A stretch of DNA of 64,000 nucleotides from Pedobacter frigidisoli. GTDB taxonomy: Bacteria > Bacteroidota > Bacteroidia > Sphingobacteriales > Sphingobacteriaceae. The stretch covers positions 1 through 64,000 of the forward strand of contig NZ_SJSN01000010.1 in the NCBI RefSeq assembly GCF_004331675.1, in the 5' to 3' direction. Shown piece after piece: positions 25,313-33,272 of this stretch. The notes under the pieces are model-generated. The model saw nothing but the letters and a program-made list of their open reading frames with translations. It did not search any database and was not told the origin of the DNA. Numbering within the stretch: the stretch's first letter is position 1; each line of letters starts with the position of its first letter. Both the position numbers and the translations under genes were made by a program.

Positions 25313-26383
25313 CTAAAATGCTACCGCAATACTTGCTGTTAAAGTTGTATTCGCATTGACTGAATTACTTTCTCTAGTAAAAATTTTATCCTTGCTATCA
25401 AAAGTTTTACCCTCCAAACGAATTACTGCATTTGGAATTGGCGAATAATCTACGTTTAATGAGTAACCTTTTGTTTTGAAACCATTTGGTGTTCCTGTTG
25501 ATATAAAAATACCATTTTTGTCTTCGTAATATTCAAATCTTGCGGCTACAGCCCATTTATCCGCAAATTTATATTGTGCAATAGCAACTGGAGAGATGAC
25601 TTCATTTTTATCGTTGCTTCCTTTGGTTTTTTGTTGTGTACCGTAATCGAAACCAAGAGTTAGACCAAATTTATCGGTAACTTGAAAGATACCATAAATA
25701 TTATGATAGAAACGATTTGCACGAACTGAATCAGCGCCCTCGGTTCCTAAGTAATTGCTGTAGTTTACCGTGATTTTAGGTGTTGGTTTCCAAGTCAATT
25801 GTAACCCTCCGGCTGGTTTATCATTTCCATTCTGACGGGTAATTCTTTGCCATCCGTTAAGGTAGAGTAGGGCTGCGGTTAATTTTCCATCTTTTGTCCC
25901 GTAAGTGATTTTCGCTCCGGATTCGTAATAAGGTGTATTTTCTGAAGAAATATTTCTGGTTAAAACCCAGCAATCTTTAGAAACAGCACCCTCAAAACCA
26001 ATATGCGAGGAGAAAATCCCGGCATCAATCCATAAGTTTTCTGATTTTGAAAGTTTAACACCTGCATTGGCTTCGAAAATATTTTTGAGCACACCGGGTT
26101 CTGCCGCTAAGTTGGCATTGGAATACGTACCGGCCATTACTGCAATGTTCGCTCTGATTGAGCCGCTATCGTAAGCAGCCTTAATAAAACCTAAATTCAG
26201 GTTTACCTCATTGGCTCTGTTATGTGAATAGATAAAACCCGGTCTGTTATGGTCGGCAGGTTTATTAAAATCGTAACCGTAGTAAGTTTCCAAATAACCG
26301 GAGAATTTTACTTTGGGTTCGTCTTGTGCGTACGCCGTTATTGTTGCTGTTAATGTTGTTATAAGGGTGATTAGTTTTTTCAT
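25313..26383 (-). CDS. Outer-membrane porin of the Kdp locus
   Basis: A 356-residue beta-barrel: signal peptide MKKLITLITTLTATITAYA from the ATG at 26383 (the longer frame from 26422 would precede it with non-signal sequence), mature start QDEPKVKFSGYLETYYGYDF, alternating hydrophobic strands throughout and a C-terminal strand ending in Phe (ASIAVAF). It looks like the putative-porin families that accompany kdp genes in Bacteroidota and could let K+ cross the outer membrane. Selectivity cannot be read from sequence. It lies between kdpC and kdpD, separated from kdpC by an inverted REP pair. Confidence 0.8.
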   Translation of the reverse strand: MKKLITLITTLTATITAYAQDEPKVKFSGYLETYYGYDFNKPADHNRPGFIYSHNRANEVNLNLGFIKAAYDSGSIRANIAVMAGTYSNANLAAEPGVLKNIFEANAGVKLSKSENLWIDAGIFSSHIGFEGAVSKDCWVLTRNISSENTPYYESGAKITYGTKDGKLTAALLYLNGWQRITRQNGNDKPAGGLQLTWKPTPKITVNYSNYLGTEGADSVRANRFYHNIYGIFQVTDKFGLTLGFDYGTQQKTKGSNDKNEVISPVAIAQYKFADKWAVAARFEYYEDKNGIFISTGTPNGFKTKGYSLNVDYSPIPNAVIRLEGKTFDSKDKIFTRESNSVNANTTLTASIAVAF

Positions 26384-26418
26384 GATGTGATTATTTATTA
26401 TTAGGATGACAAAATTTA

Positions 26419-26589
26419 CCACCCCCTGCCCCTCCTAAAATAGGAGGGGAGTTGTAAGTGCTGAGGGAAATTTTCAGCATTAATTATTGTTTTAGGGTTT
26501 AAACCCATCTACTTAAAATATTGCCACAAATTTTAACCGGCAATGTCCAACTCCCCTCCTTAGTTTCAAGGAGGGGTAAGGGGTGGTTT
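26419..26589. repeat. Inverted pair of REP-type repeats between kdpC and the porin gene
   Basis: Left arm ACCACCCCCTGCCCCTCC ... AGGAGGGGAGTTG (26419-26455 region) and right arm CAACTCCCCTCCTT ... AGGAGGGGTAAGGGGTGGT (to 26589) are reverse complements apart from a few bases, about 90 bp apart. Same core as the pair at 4957-5075. Confidence 0.8.
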
Positions 26590-26615
26590 TTTAATGTGCG
26601 CATGGTGTGATTTAT

Positions 26616-27176
26616 CTACAAATTATCCAATGCCAAGTTCAGTTTCAGAACATTTACTGATGATGGACCAAACAAGCCCATTAATGGTTTTAGCGTATTC
26701 ACTGCCACCAGTTCTTTAACTTTCTCTTCGCTGATATTTCTGGTTTTAGCAACCCTGGCAATTTGAATCGCTGCGCCTTGCTCTGAGATGTTCGGGTCTA
26801 AACCACTACCCGATGCGGTAACCATGTCTGCAGGGATATCTGATTTCTTTAAGGCTGGATTGTATTTTAAAAGCGTATCAATTCTCGATTGAACTTCTTT
26901 TAAATAATCAGGATTTGACGGGCCTTTGTTTGAACCTGCAGAACCTGCGGCATTGTAACCAACGGCTGATGGTCTTCCCCAAAAATATTCCGGTTTGGTA
27001 AACGACTGACCTAATAATGAATACCCAACTGTTTTGCCGTTTTTCGCGATTTTTTCTCCGCCGCCATTCCCTTTGGAAAGTTTGCCTGCCAATGCAATGC
27101 TGATGGGGTAAATGATGCATAACAATACGATTAAAACTAAGGTTAAGCGTATCGATTGTATGATGTATTTTTTCAT
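26616..27176 (-). CDS. kdpC: K+-transporting ATPase subunit C
   Basis: A 186-residue protein with one N-terminal membrane helix (about 8-30) and the KdpC signatures GYSLLGQSFTKPEYFWGRPS, AAGSAGSNKGPSNPDYL, DMVTASGSGLDPNISEQGA and IQIARVAKTRNI. KdpC stabilises the KdpFABC complex and raises its ATP affinity. A hairpin (27220-27267) lies between kdpB and kdpC, so kdpC may be expressed at a different level from kdpB. Confidence 0.96.
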   Translation of the reverse strand: MKKYIIQSIRLTLVLIVLLCIIYPISIALAGKLSKGNGGGEKIAKNGKTVGYSLLGQSFTKPEYFWGRPSAVGYNAAGSAGSNKGPSNPDYLKEVQSRIDTLLKYNPALKKSDIPADMVTASGSGLDPNISEQGAAIQIARVAKTRNISEEKVKELVAVNTLKPLMGLFGPSSVNVLKLNLALDNL

Positions 27177-27219
27177 GATTTTATGTGATTAAACAGATTT
27201 TAAATGATTATGAAGATTT

Positions 27220-27267
27220 AGCTTTGACAACTTTAAGTGCAAATTGCACAGAAAAGTTGTCAAAGCT
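27220..27267. other. Long perfect hairpin between kdpB and kdpC
   Basis: AGCTTTGACAACTTT (27220-27234) and AAAGTTGTCAAAGCT (27253-27267) form a perfect 15-bp stem; inside it TGCAA-A-TTGCA forms a further small stem. No T tract follows on the minus strand, so it is not a standard terminator; an mRNA-stabilising or processing element fits better. Confidence 0.75.
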
Positions 27268-27276
27268 TTTGATGTT

Positions 27277-29304
27277 TTAAACAAATAATCCAACGACTAA
27301 ATCAATTAATTTGATGCCGATAAACGGAGCGACAACACCTCCAATGCCATAAATAAATAAGTTTCTGCGAAGCAAAGCTGTAGCTCCGATTGGTTTATAA
27401 GCCACACCTTTTAATGCCAGTGGAATTAAAATCGGAATGATAATCGCATTGAAAATAACTGCCGACATAATCGCACTTTCAGGTGTATGCAGACCCATAA
27501 TATTTAAGCTTTGTAGCGCAGGAATTGATGCAATAAATAATGCGGGAACAATGGCAAAGTATTTAGCAACATCATTGGCGATAGAGAAAGTAGTTAGCGT
27601 TCCACGGGTAATTAACAACTGTTTACCAATTTCAACAATCTCAATTAATTTAGTAGGGTCGTTATCCAAATCCACCATGTTACCGGCCTCTTTTGCAGCC
27701 TGGGTTCCGCTGTTCATCGCTACACCAACATCCGCTTGCGCAAGTGCGGGTGCATCATTTGTACCATCGCCCATCATTGCGACAAGTTTGCCTAAGGCTT
27801 GCTCATCTTTAATGTAATTCATTTTATCTTCAGGTTTTGCCTCTGCGATAAAATCATCTACACCTGCTTTTTCGGCAATGTATTTGGCTGTTAAAGGATT
27901 ATCTCCCGTTACCATTACGGTTTTAACACCCATTTTACGCAAGCGCTCAAAACGTTCGCTGATGCCGGGTTTAATAATATCCTGCAACTCAATTACACCT
28001 AAAGCTTTTTCATTTTCTGAAACTACTAAAGGTGTTCCGCCGTTAGTAGCAATGCTTTTTACGTGGTCTTCAATATCAGATGGAAAAATATTTCCCGCTT
28101 TTTCAACTATATTCCTGATGGAATCAAAAGCACCTTTTCTAATTCGTCTTCCGTCGGCTGTATCCAATCCGCTTGAGCGGGTTTCGGCCGTAAATTTGAT
28201 GAATGCAGAACCTTGAGGTGTTCCTGGATTTTTAAATCCCTGCTCATTTGCCAATTCAATAATCGATTTTCCCTCAGGGGTTTCATCAGCTAAAGAACTC
28301 AATACACAAGCATCGGTAAAATCTTTAATTACCACGCCTGCAGTAGGGTAGAAGTTCGTTGCTTTACGGTTCCCGATGGTTATCGTTCCGGTTTTATCCA
28401 AAAGCAAAACGTCTATATCGCCGGCCGTTTCTACTGCTTTACCGGATTTGGTAATAACGTTTGCTCTTAAAGCCCTATCCATTCCGGCGATGCCGATGGC
28501 TGATAATAAACCGCCGATGGTTGTTGGAATTAAACACACAAACAGCGAGATTAAAGCCGCAATCGTAATTGGCGTGTTAGCATAATCAGCAAAAGGTTTC
28601 AACGTTACACACACGATGATGAATACCAAAGTGAAACTTGCCAATAAAATAGTTAAGGCGATTTCGTTGGGTGTTTTCTGACGAGATGCACCCTCTACCA
28701 AAGCAATCATTTTATCTAAAAAGCTTTCGCCGGGTGCGGTACTTACCTGAACTTTTATCTCATCAGACAGTACTTTTGTTCCACCTGTAACTGAAGATTT
28801 ATCACCTCCCGATTCTCGGATTACCGGAGCAGATTCTCCTGTAATGGCCGATTCATCGATGGTTGCTATACCCTCAATAATTTCTCCGTCAGTTGGAATG
28901 GTATCGCCGGTTTCACAAACAAAAACATCGCCTTTTTTCAATTGATTAGAAGAACGGATTTCAATCGTTCCGTTCGCTAAAAGCACTTTTGCAGGTGTTT
29001 CTTCACGGGTTTTACGTAAGCTGTCGGCTTGTGCTTTTCCTCTTGCCTCGGCAATGGCTTCCGCAAAATTGGCAAACAGAACGGTTAGCAAAAGCACGAG
29101 GAAGATGAAAAAGTTATATAATGGCGAACCTTGTCCGCTATGGCTGAAAGAATAAACCGTAACGTAAGCCATTACGAGTGTTCCAACTTCAACGGTAAAC
29201 ATAACGGGGTTGCGAACCATTACCCGTGGGTCGAGTTTGATGAAAGATTGTTTCAATGCAGTTTGCACTAAAGCAGGTTCGAACAATTTATTATTGGGTT
29301 TCAT
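27277..29304 (-). CDS. kdpB: K+-transporting P-type ATPase subunit B
   Basis: A 675-residue P-type ATPase. Asp303 in [14 protein letters not shown] is the phosphorylation site; [13 protein letters not shown] (TGES loop), [31 protein letters not shown] (hinge) and the short N-terminal set of helices are as in KdpB (family about 680 residues). It hydrolyses ATP to drive K+ through KdpA. It is 124 bp downstream of kdpA, with a palindromic repeat in the gap. Confidence 0.98.
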   Translation of the reverse strand: MKPNNKLFEPALVQTALKQSFIKLDPRVMVRNPVMFTVEVGTLVMAYVTVYSFSHSGQGSPLYNFFIFLVLLLTVLFANFAEAIAEARGKAQADSLRKTREETPAKVLLANGTIEIRSSNQLKKGDVFVCETGDTIPTDGEIIEGIATIDESAITGESAPVIRESGGDKSSVTGGTKVLSDEIKVQVSTAPGESFLDKMIALVEGASRQKTPNEIALTILLASFTLVFIIVCVTLKPFADYANTPITIAALISLFVCLIPTTIGGLLSAIGIAGMDRALRANVITKSGKAVETAGDIDVLLLDKTGTITIGNRKATNFYPTAGVVIKDFTDACVLSSLADETPEGKSIIELANEQGFKNPGTPQGSAFIKFTAETRSSGLDTADGRRIRKGAFDSIRNIVEKAGNIFPSDIEDHVKSIATNGGTPLVVSENEKALGVIELQDIIKPGISERFERLRKMGVKTVMVTGDNPLTAKYIAEKAGVDDFIAEAKPEDKMNYIKDEQALGKLVAMMGDGTNDAPALAQADVGVAMNSGTQAAKEAGNMVDLDNDPTKLIEIVEIGKQLLITRGTLTTFSIANDVAKYFAIVPALFIASIPALQSLNIMGLHTPESAIMSAVIFNAIIIPILIPLALKGVAYKPIGATALLRRNLFIYGIGGVVAPFIGIKLIDLVVGLFV

Positions 29305-29356
29305 TTTTATTTTAATTAAGTGATTTCACAGATTAAAATGATTTCACAGATTTTTA

Positions 29357-29425
29357 ATTATGTAAGATGTTTGATGTAATATGGATGATGTCTGGTGCAT
29401 TACCTTTTTCCATCTTCCATTTTAC
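29357..29425. repeat. Palindromic intergenic repeat (GTAAGATG type), copy 3
   Basis: TATGTAAGATGTTTGATGTAA faces CCATCTTCCATTTTACGTTTTAC. Related to the units at 8740 and 25222. It lies between kdpA and kdpB. Confidence 0.55.
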
Positions 29426-29428
29426 GTT

Positions 29429-31147
29429 TTACCTCAACTGTGTAAAGTATTCTGCCAACGGACCTAAGGCCAGCGCAGGGAAATATGAAAGGGCATTCAG
29501 TACCAAAATCACAGCAAAAGTCATTAAGGCGAATGTTTTGGTGTCTGTTTTTAAGGTTCCTGCAGATTCAGGGATGAATTTTTTGGCGCCTAACAAACCT
29601 GCAATTGCAACAGGACCGATAATCGGTAAGAAACGACCAAGGAAAATAATTACACCTGTAAGTACATTCCAGAAAACATTGTTATCGCCCAAGCCCTCAA
29701 AACCCGAACCGTTATTCGCATTTGAAGAGGTGACTTCGTAAAGCATTTCGGAGAAGCCGTGGAAACCGGGATTGTTTAACCATGCTTTAGGTTGAACGGC
29801 CCAAGCTGCATCGCCATGATTGGTAAAAACATAACTCGAAATTGCCGTTCCTGCCAATATTAAAAAGGGGCTTAACAAAGTAATAATTGCCGCAATTTTA
29901 ATTTCTCTGGCTTCAACCTTGTGACCTAAAAATTCAGGCGTTCTGCCCACCATTAAGCCTGAAATAAATACAGCAATAATCAGGTAGATGAAGTAGTTCA
30001 GCAAACCAACTCCGCAACCACCGTAAAAACCGTTTATCATCATGGCTAATAATTGCCATAAACCGGTAAGTGGCATCGTGCTGTCATGCATTCCGTTAAC
30101 GGATCCTGTAGAAATTACAGTAGTTAAGGTACTCCAATATGCAGTCGCTGCCGGTCCGAAGCGAACTTCTTTACCCTCCATAGCGCCTGTGGCTTGTGAG
30201 ATGCCCATTTTAGCCAAGGCAGGGTTTCCACCTAGTTCCGAACTTAAAGTCGGAATCATCAGCATAAATAAACCAATGGTCATTACGCCGAAAATTGTCC
30301 ATGCTAATTTTTTCCTGCGGATGAAATAACCAAAGGCAATTATCATGGCAATAGGTATAATTACCTGTGCAATCATCTCCACCATATTGGTTAAATAGCT
30401 TGGGTTTTCGAATGGATGGGCAGAATTCGCTCCAAAATAACCACCACCATTTGTTCCCAAATGTTTTATGGCTATCAGTTGTGCAGCAGGTCCGCGGGAA
30501 ACATTTACTGTGTCCCCTTGAACGGATACGAATTGGTCTTTTCCATCGTAACTGGCCGGTGTGCCGTTAAAAGTTAAAATTAACGCCATTACGATTGATA
30601 AAGGCAACAATAAACGGGTAATTGCTCTTACAAAGAATTCCCAAAAATTTCCCAATTGGGTAGTGGTTTTATCTCTGAAAGCTTTGAATAATACAACTGC
30701 TGCGGCAATTCCGGTGGCAGCACTTACAAACTGAAGAAACATCAATACGAATTGCTGCGTTAAATAACTTACGCCGCTCTCGCCCGAATAATGTTGCAGG
30801 TTACAGTTTGCCACAAAGCTGATAATCGTATTGAAAGCCAAATCAGGTGTCATGCCCGGGTTTCCATCAGGATTAAAAGGCAGTTTATCCTGAAATATCA
30901 ACACGAAAAAGCCGTAAACTAACCACAAAATATTGATGGTTAGCAAAGCTTTTAACTGCTGTTTCCAGTTCATTTGTTCTTTGATGTTGATGCCCGAAAG
31001 TTTATAAATTCCGTTTTCGAGCGGTTTTAAAAAGTCTGTCCAAACTTTTTCTCCTGCAAAAACCTTAGCCAAATACTTACCCAAAGGGATAGCTATAACT
31101 AAGGTGAGCAGGAATGTGGCGATGATGCCAATTAATTCAGTGTTCAT
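29429..31147 (-). CDS. kdpA: K+-transporting ATPase subunit A (channel-like subunit)
   Basis: A 572-residue membrane protein of the SKT superfamily with about ten helices. Selectivity-filter-like loops are visible: NCNLQHYSGESG (near 115), GTNGGGYFGANSAHPFENP (near 230), STGSVNGMHDSTMPLTG (near 340) and TSSNANNGSGFEGL (near 465), as in KdpA. It selects and conducts K+. It begins 37 bp after the kdpF stop. Confidence 0.98.
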   Translation of the reverse strand: MNTELIGIIATFLLTLVIAIPLGKYLAKVFAGEKVWTDFLKPLENGIYKLSGINIKEQMNWKQQLKALLTINILWLVYGFFVLIFQDKLPFNPDGNPGMTPDLAFNTIISFVANCNLQHYSGESGVSYLTQQFVLMFLQFVSAATGIAAAVVLFKAFRDKTTTQLGNFWEFFVRAITRLLLPLSIVMALILTFNGTPASYDGKDQFVSVQGDTVNVSRGPAAQLIAIKHLGTNGGGYFGANSAHPFENPSYLTNMVEMIAQVIIPIAMIIAFGYFIRRKKLAWTIFGVMTIGLFMLMIPTLSSELGGNPALAKMGISQATGAMEGKEVRFGPAATAYWSTLTTVISTGSVNGMHDSTMPLTGLWQLLAMMINGFYGGCGVGLLNYFIYLIIAVFISGLMVGRTPEFLGHKVEAREIKIAAIITLLSPFLILAGTAISSYVFTNHGDAAWAVQPKAWLNNPGFHGFSEMLYEVTSSNANNGSGFEGLGDNNVFWNVLTGVIIFLGRFLPIIGPVAIAGLLGAKKFIPESAGTLKTDTKTFALMTFAVILVLNALSYFPALALGPLAEYFTQLR

Positions 31148-31184
31148 TTTTTTGTTTTTTAAATTCCCCTTTAGGGGTTAGGGG

Positions 31185-31262
31185 CTAAAATTTTTCGGGT
31201 TTAATCAACACGTAAATCATATAGATAAATACGGCGATTGCGATGATGAATAGTGCTAACAT
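31185..31262 (-). CDS. kdpF: K+-transporting ATPase subunit F, 25 residues
   Basis: A minus-strand frame from ATG 31262 to TAG 31185 encodes 25 residues beginning MLALFIIAIAVFIYMIYVLI and ending KPEKF. A single membrane helix followed by a K-P-E-K-F tail is typical of KdpF, the small lipid-like stabiliser of the Kdp complex. It is directly upstream of kdpA and four bases after the stop of another small frame. Confidence 0.9.
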   Translation of the reverse strand: MLALFIIAIAVFIYMIYVLIKPEKF

Positions 31263-31266
31263 GGCT

Positions 31267-31347
31267 TTAGATTTTTTCGAACCAATCGATTGATTTGTAA
31301 GTTGCCCAGCAGAGCAAAAGGATAATTAGAAATAGGATAATTGTCAT
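31267..31347 (-). CDS. Small membrane peptide upstream of kdpF (26 residues)
   Basis: Minus-strand frame from ATG 31347 to TAA 31267. It reads MTIILFLIILLLCWATYKS, then IDWFEKI: one hydrophobic helix and an amphipathic charged tail. It ends 4 bp before the kdpF ATG and is the first frame after the candidate promoter at 31374-31391. I do not recognise a family. It could be an extra subunit or regulator of the Kdp complex, or a leader peptide; position and composition argue that it is translated, but no clear Shine-Dalgarno is seen (usual for this phylum). Confidence 0.6.
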   Translation of the reverse strand: MTIILFLIILLLCWATYKSIDWFEKI

Positions 31348-31373
31348 AACTTATTGATTTATGAAATGCCTAT

Positions 31374-31391
31374 TGCCAACTCTTGTGCCGA
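31374..31391 (-). promoter_or_regulatory. Near-sigma-54 promoter for the kdp operon
   Basis: The minus strand reads TCGGCACAAGAGTTGGCA. It resembles the sigma-54 consensus TGGCACG-N4-TTGCW, but the first T-GG is TCGG and the -12 GC is one base further away than canonical unless TTGG is taken as the -12 box. It lies 27 bp upstream of the first small frame. The gene just upstream encodes a sigma-54 activator, which is why I report it. Confidence 0.4.
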
Positions 31392-31429
31392 GTGGAATGA
31401 AATTTTTGTAAGTTGTTGATATGTAGATA

Positions 31430-31457
31430 TTTGATTTTATTTATGTATAAAATCAAA
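31430..31457. promoter_or_regulatory. Perfect inverted repeat upstream of kdp, candidate activator-binding site
   Basis: TTTGATTTTAT (31430-31440) and ATAAAATCAAA (31447-31457) form 11-bp perfect arms with a 6-bp spacer. It is centred about 60 bp upstream of the near-sigma-54 element, where an NtrC-family dimer would bind. No T tract follows either arm, so it is not a terminator. Confidence 0.5.
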
Positions 31458-31471
31458 AGTTTGGGCATAAA

Positions 31472-31503
31472 AAAAACCTTTCCATTTTGGAAAGGTTTTT
31501 ATC
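31472..31503. terminator. Bidirectional terminator upstream of the kdp promoter
   Basis: AAAAACCTTTCCA and TGGAAAGGTTTTT flank a short TTT loop and give A and T tracts on both sides. It insulates kdp from the regulator gene. Confidence 0.8.
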
Positions 31504-31581
31504 GTTTTGGAATGACTAAACAGATAATAGATCACTAAGATTTATGATTGGTTTACTACCATTCGGCTCAATAGGGTATAA

Positions 31582-31620
31582 AATACAGCTCAAATTGATT
31601 TGAATTTGAGCTGTATTTTT
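31582..31620 (-). terminator. Terminator after the sigma-54 regulator gene
   Basis: A perfect 15-bp stem: AATACAGCTCAAATT (31582-31596) and AATTTGAGCTGTATT (31603-31617), loop GATTTG, with TTTTAT following on the minus strand. It lies 60 bp after the regulator stop. Confidence 0.85.
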
Positions 31621-31680
31621 CTGTAAAATAAGCTGAATTTTGTTTTTATTTTATTATTGGCTCAAAATGAGTTTTTGATT

Positions 31681-33018
31681 TCACGCCTCGCCAATTCCAT
31701 ACTCTTCAATTTTTCGATAAAGCGTAGTCAATCCAATTCCTAACAACCTAGAAGTTTCCGCTTTGTTACCTTTGGTATGAAGTAGCACTTTTTGGATATG
31801 TTGTTTTTCTACTTGCTGAAGATTGAAATTATTCTCCAGAGGAGCAAATTCGAAAAATTCTTGTGGTAAAGCGGAAACGTTTAAGTGGTCACCGTCGGAC
31901 AGAATGACCAGTCGCTCGATCACGTTTTTCAATTCCCTAATATTTCCTTTCCAGTTATATTTTTGAAAAATACTTAAAATCTTCTCGTCTAGTTTAAGAT
32001 CGGTATGATTTACTTTTATTGAAAATTCATTCAAGTAATGTTCTGCCAAAGCCGGAATATCCTGTTTTCTGTCTCGCAGGGGCGGAAGAGTAATCGTAAA
32101 AACGGAAAGGCGATAGTAAAGATCCGATCGAAATCTTCCCGAGGCAGCATCAGCCTTTAAATCTTTGTTGGTAGCAGCGATAATCCGAACATTAACCTGT
32201 TGCGTTAGGGTATCGCCCACTTTAATAAAACTTTGGTTTTCTAACACCCGAAGTAATTTAGCCTGCAAATCAAGGTTCATTTCTCCAATCTCATCTAAAA
32301 AAAGCGTTCCGCCATTGGCTTCTTCCAGCAAACCTTTTTTGTCTTTATTGGCACCAGTAAAAGCTCCAGCTTTATACCCAAAAAGCTCACTTTCCAATAA
32401 TTCAGGGCTAAAACCACTGCAATTTAAGGCTACAAAAGGCTTGGCAGATCTCGGACTTTCATAATGAATCGACTGGGCAAAAACCTCTTTCCCAGTTCCA
32501 GTTTCGCCTAAAAGTAAAACAGTGGTGTCAGTTTTGCTCACTCTTTTTGCCAAATCAATGGCTTCTTTTAAAGCTTTAGATTGGCCAATTATTGTAGAAA
32601 AATGATGCTTTTTACCCACCTTATCCTCAAGTTCAAAAATTCTGTATTGAATATTTGCCTTATCCATCGCCCGATATAGCAAGGGAATAATTTTGTCGTT
32701 ATCATCACCTTTAACTAAATAATCAAATGCACCATTTTTAATGGCCAAAACACCATCTGCAATGGTTCCATATGCGGTTAAGTTAATTACCTCAACAAAG
32801 GGTTTAAGCAGTTTAATATCTTTTACCATTGCTACACCGTTCACATCAGGCAGTTTAACATCGCTAATTACGATACTCACGTCATTGTTTTTCAATAGCT
32901 TCAATCCCTCTTTGCCAGTATTTGCCTGTAAGGTTTTAAATCCCTCTAGTTCAATAATTCTGGAAAGCAAGCTGCAGATTTTTTTTTCATCATCAATGAT
33001 GAGGACGATCCCGTTCAT
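31681..33018 (-). CDS. NtrC-family response regulator, sigma-54-dependent activator
   Basis: A 445-residue regulator: receiver domain 1-120 with phospho-acceptor Asp53 (VISDVKLPD), Thr81 and Lys103; AAA+ domain 140-370 with Walker A GETGTGKE (171-178), the sigma-54-contact loop GAFTGA (218-223) and Walker B GGTLFLDEIGE (236-246); and a Fis-type helix-turn-helix at the end (KAETSRLLGIGLTTLYRKIEEY). It works with sigma-54 polymerase. It stands upstream of kdp in the same orientation, where E. coli has the OmpR-type KdpE instead. Its cognate kinase is probably the one at 22120. Confidence 0.95.
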   Translation of the reverse strand: MNGIVLIIDDEKKICSLLSRIIELEGFKTLQANTGKEGLKLLKNNDVSIVISDVKLPDVNGVAMVKDIKLLKPFVEVINLTAYGTIADGVLAIKNGAFDYLVKGDDNDKIIPLLYRAMDKANIQYRIFELEDKVGKKHHFSTIIGQSKALKEAIDLAKRVSKTDTTVLLLGETGTGKEVFAQSIHYESPRSAKPFVALNCSGFSPELLESELFGYKAGAFTGANKDKKGLLEEANGGTLFLDEIGEMNLDLQAKLLRVLENQSFIKVGDTLTQQVNVRIIAATNKDLKADAASGRFRSDLYYRLSVFTITLPPLRDRKQDIPALAEHYLNEFSIKVNHTDLKLDEKILSIFQKYNWKGNIRELKNVIERLVILSDGDHLNVSALPQEFFEFAPLENNFNLQQVEKQHIQKVLLHTKGNKAETSRLLGIGLTTLYRKIEEYGIGEA

Positions 33019-33177
33019 AGGTGTAATTTATGGTGCAATATTAGATATTTGAAATTGATATTTCCTTTGATGATCAAATTTGTTTTCAGAGAAAATGCAA
33101 CTGTTCTTAAAATTTTTTCCATAATTCCGGCTTAAAATTTTATTATGTAGCCCATAATATACTTTAGGTTTTCAGTT

Positions 33178-33202
33178 CCCCCTTTAGGGAGCAAGGGGGT
33201 TT
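33178..33202. repeat. Single REP-type unit
   Basis: CCCCCTTTAGGGAGCAAGGGGG, a short imperfect palindrome related to the CTCCCCTCC-type repeats. It lies in the 254-bp divergent region between the regulator and the PIG-L gene; I cannot define a promoter in the remaining AT-rich part. Confidence 0.5.
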
Positions 33203-33272
33203 GTACCTTTTTCGTTTCCAACTACTCGAAATAAAACCATTTTAAGCATATTTGCTACACAAAGCAAATTCT

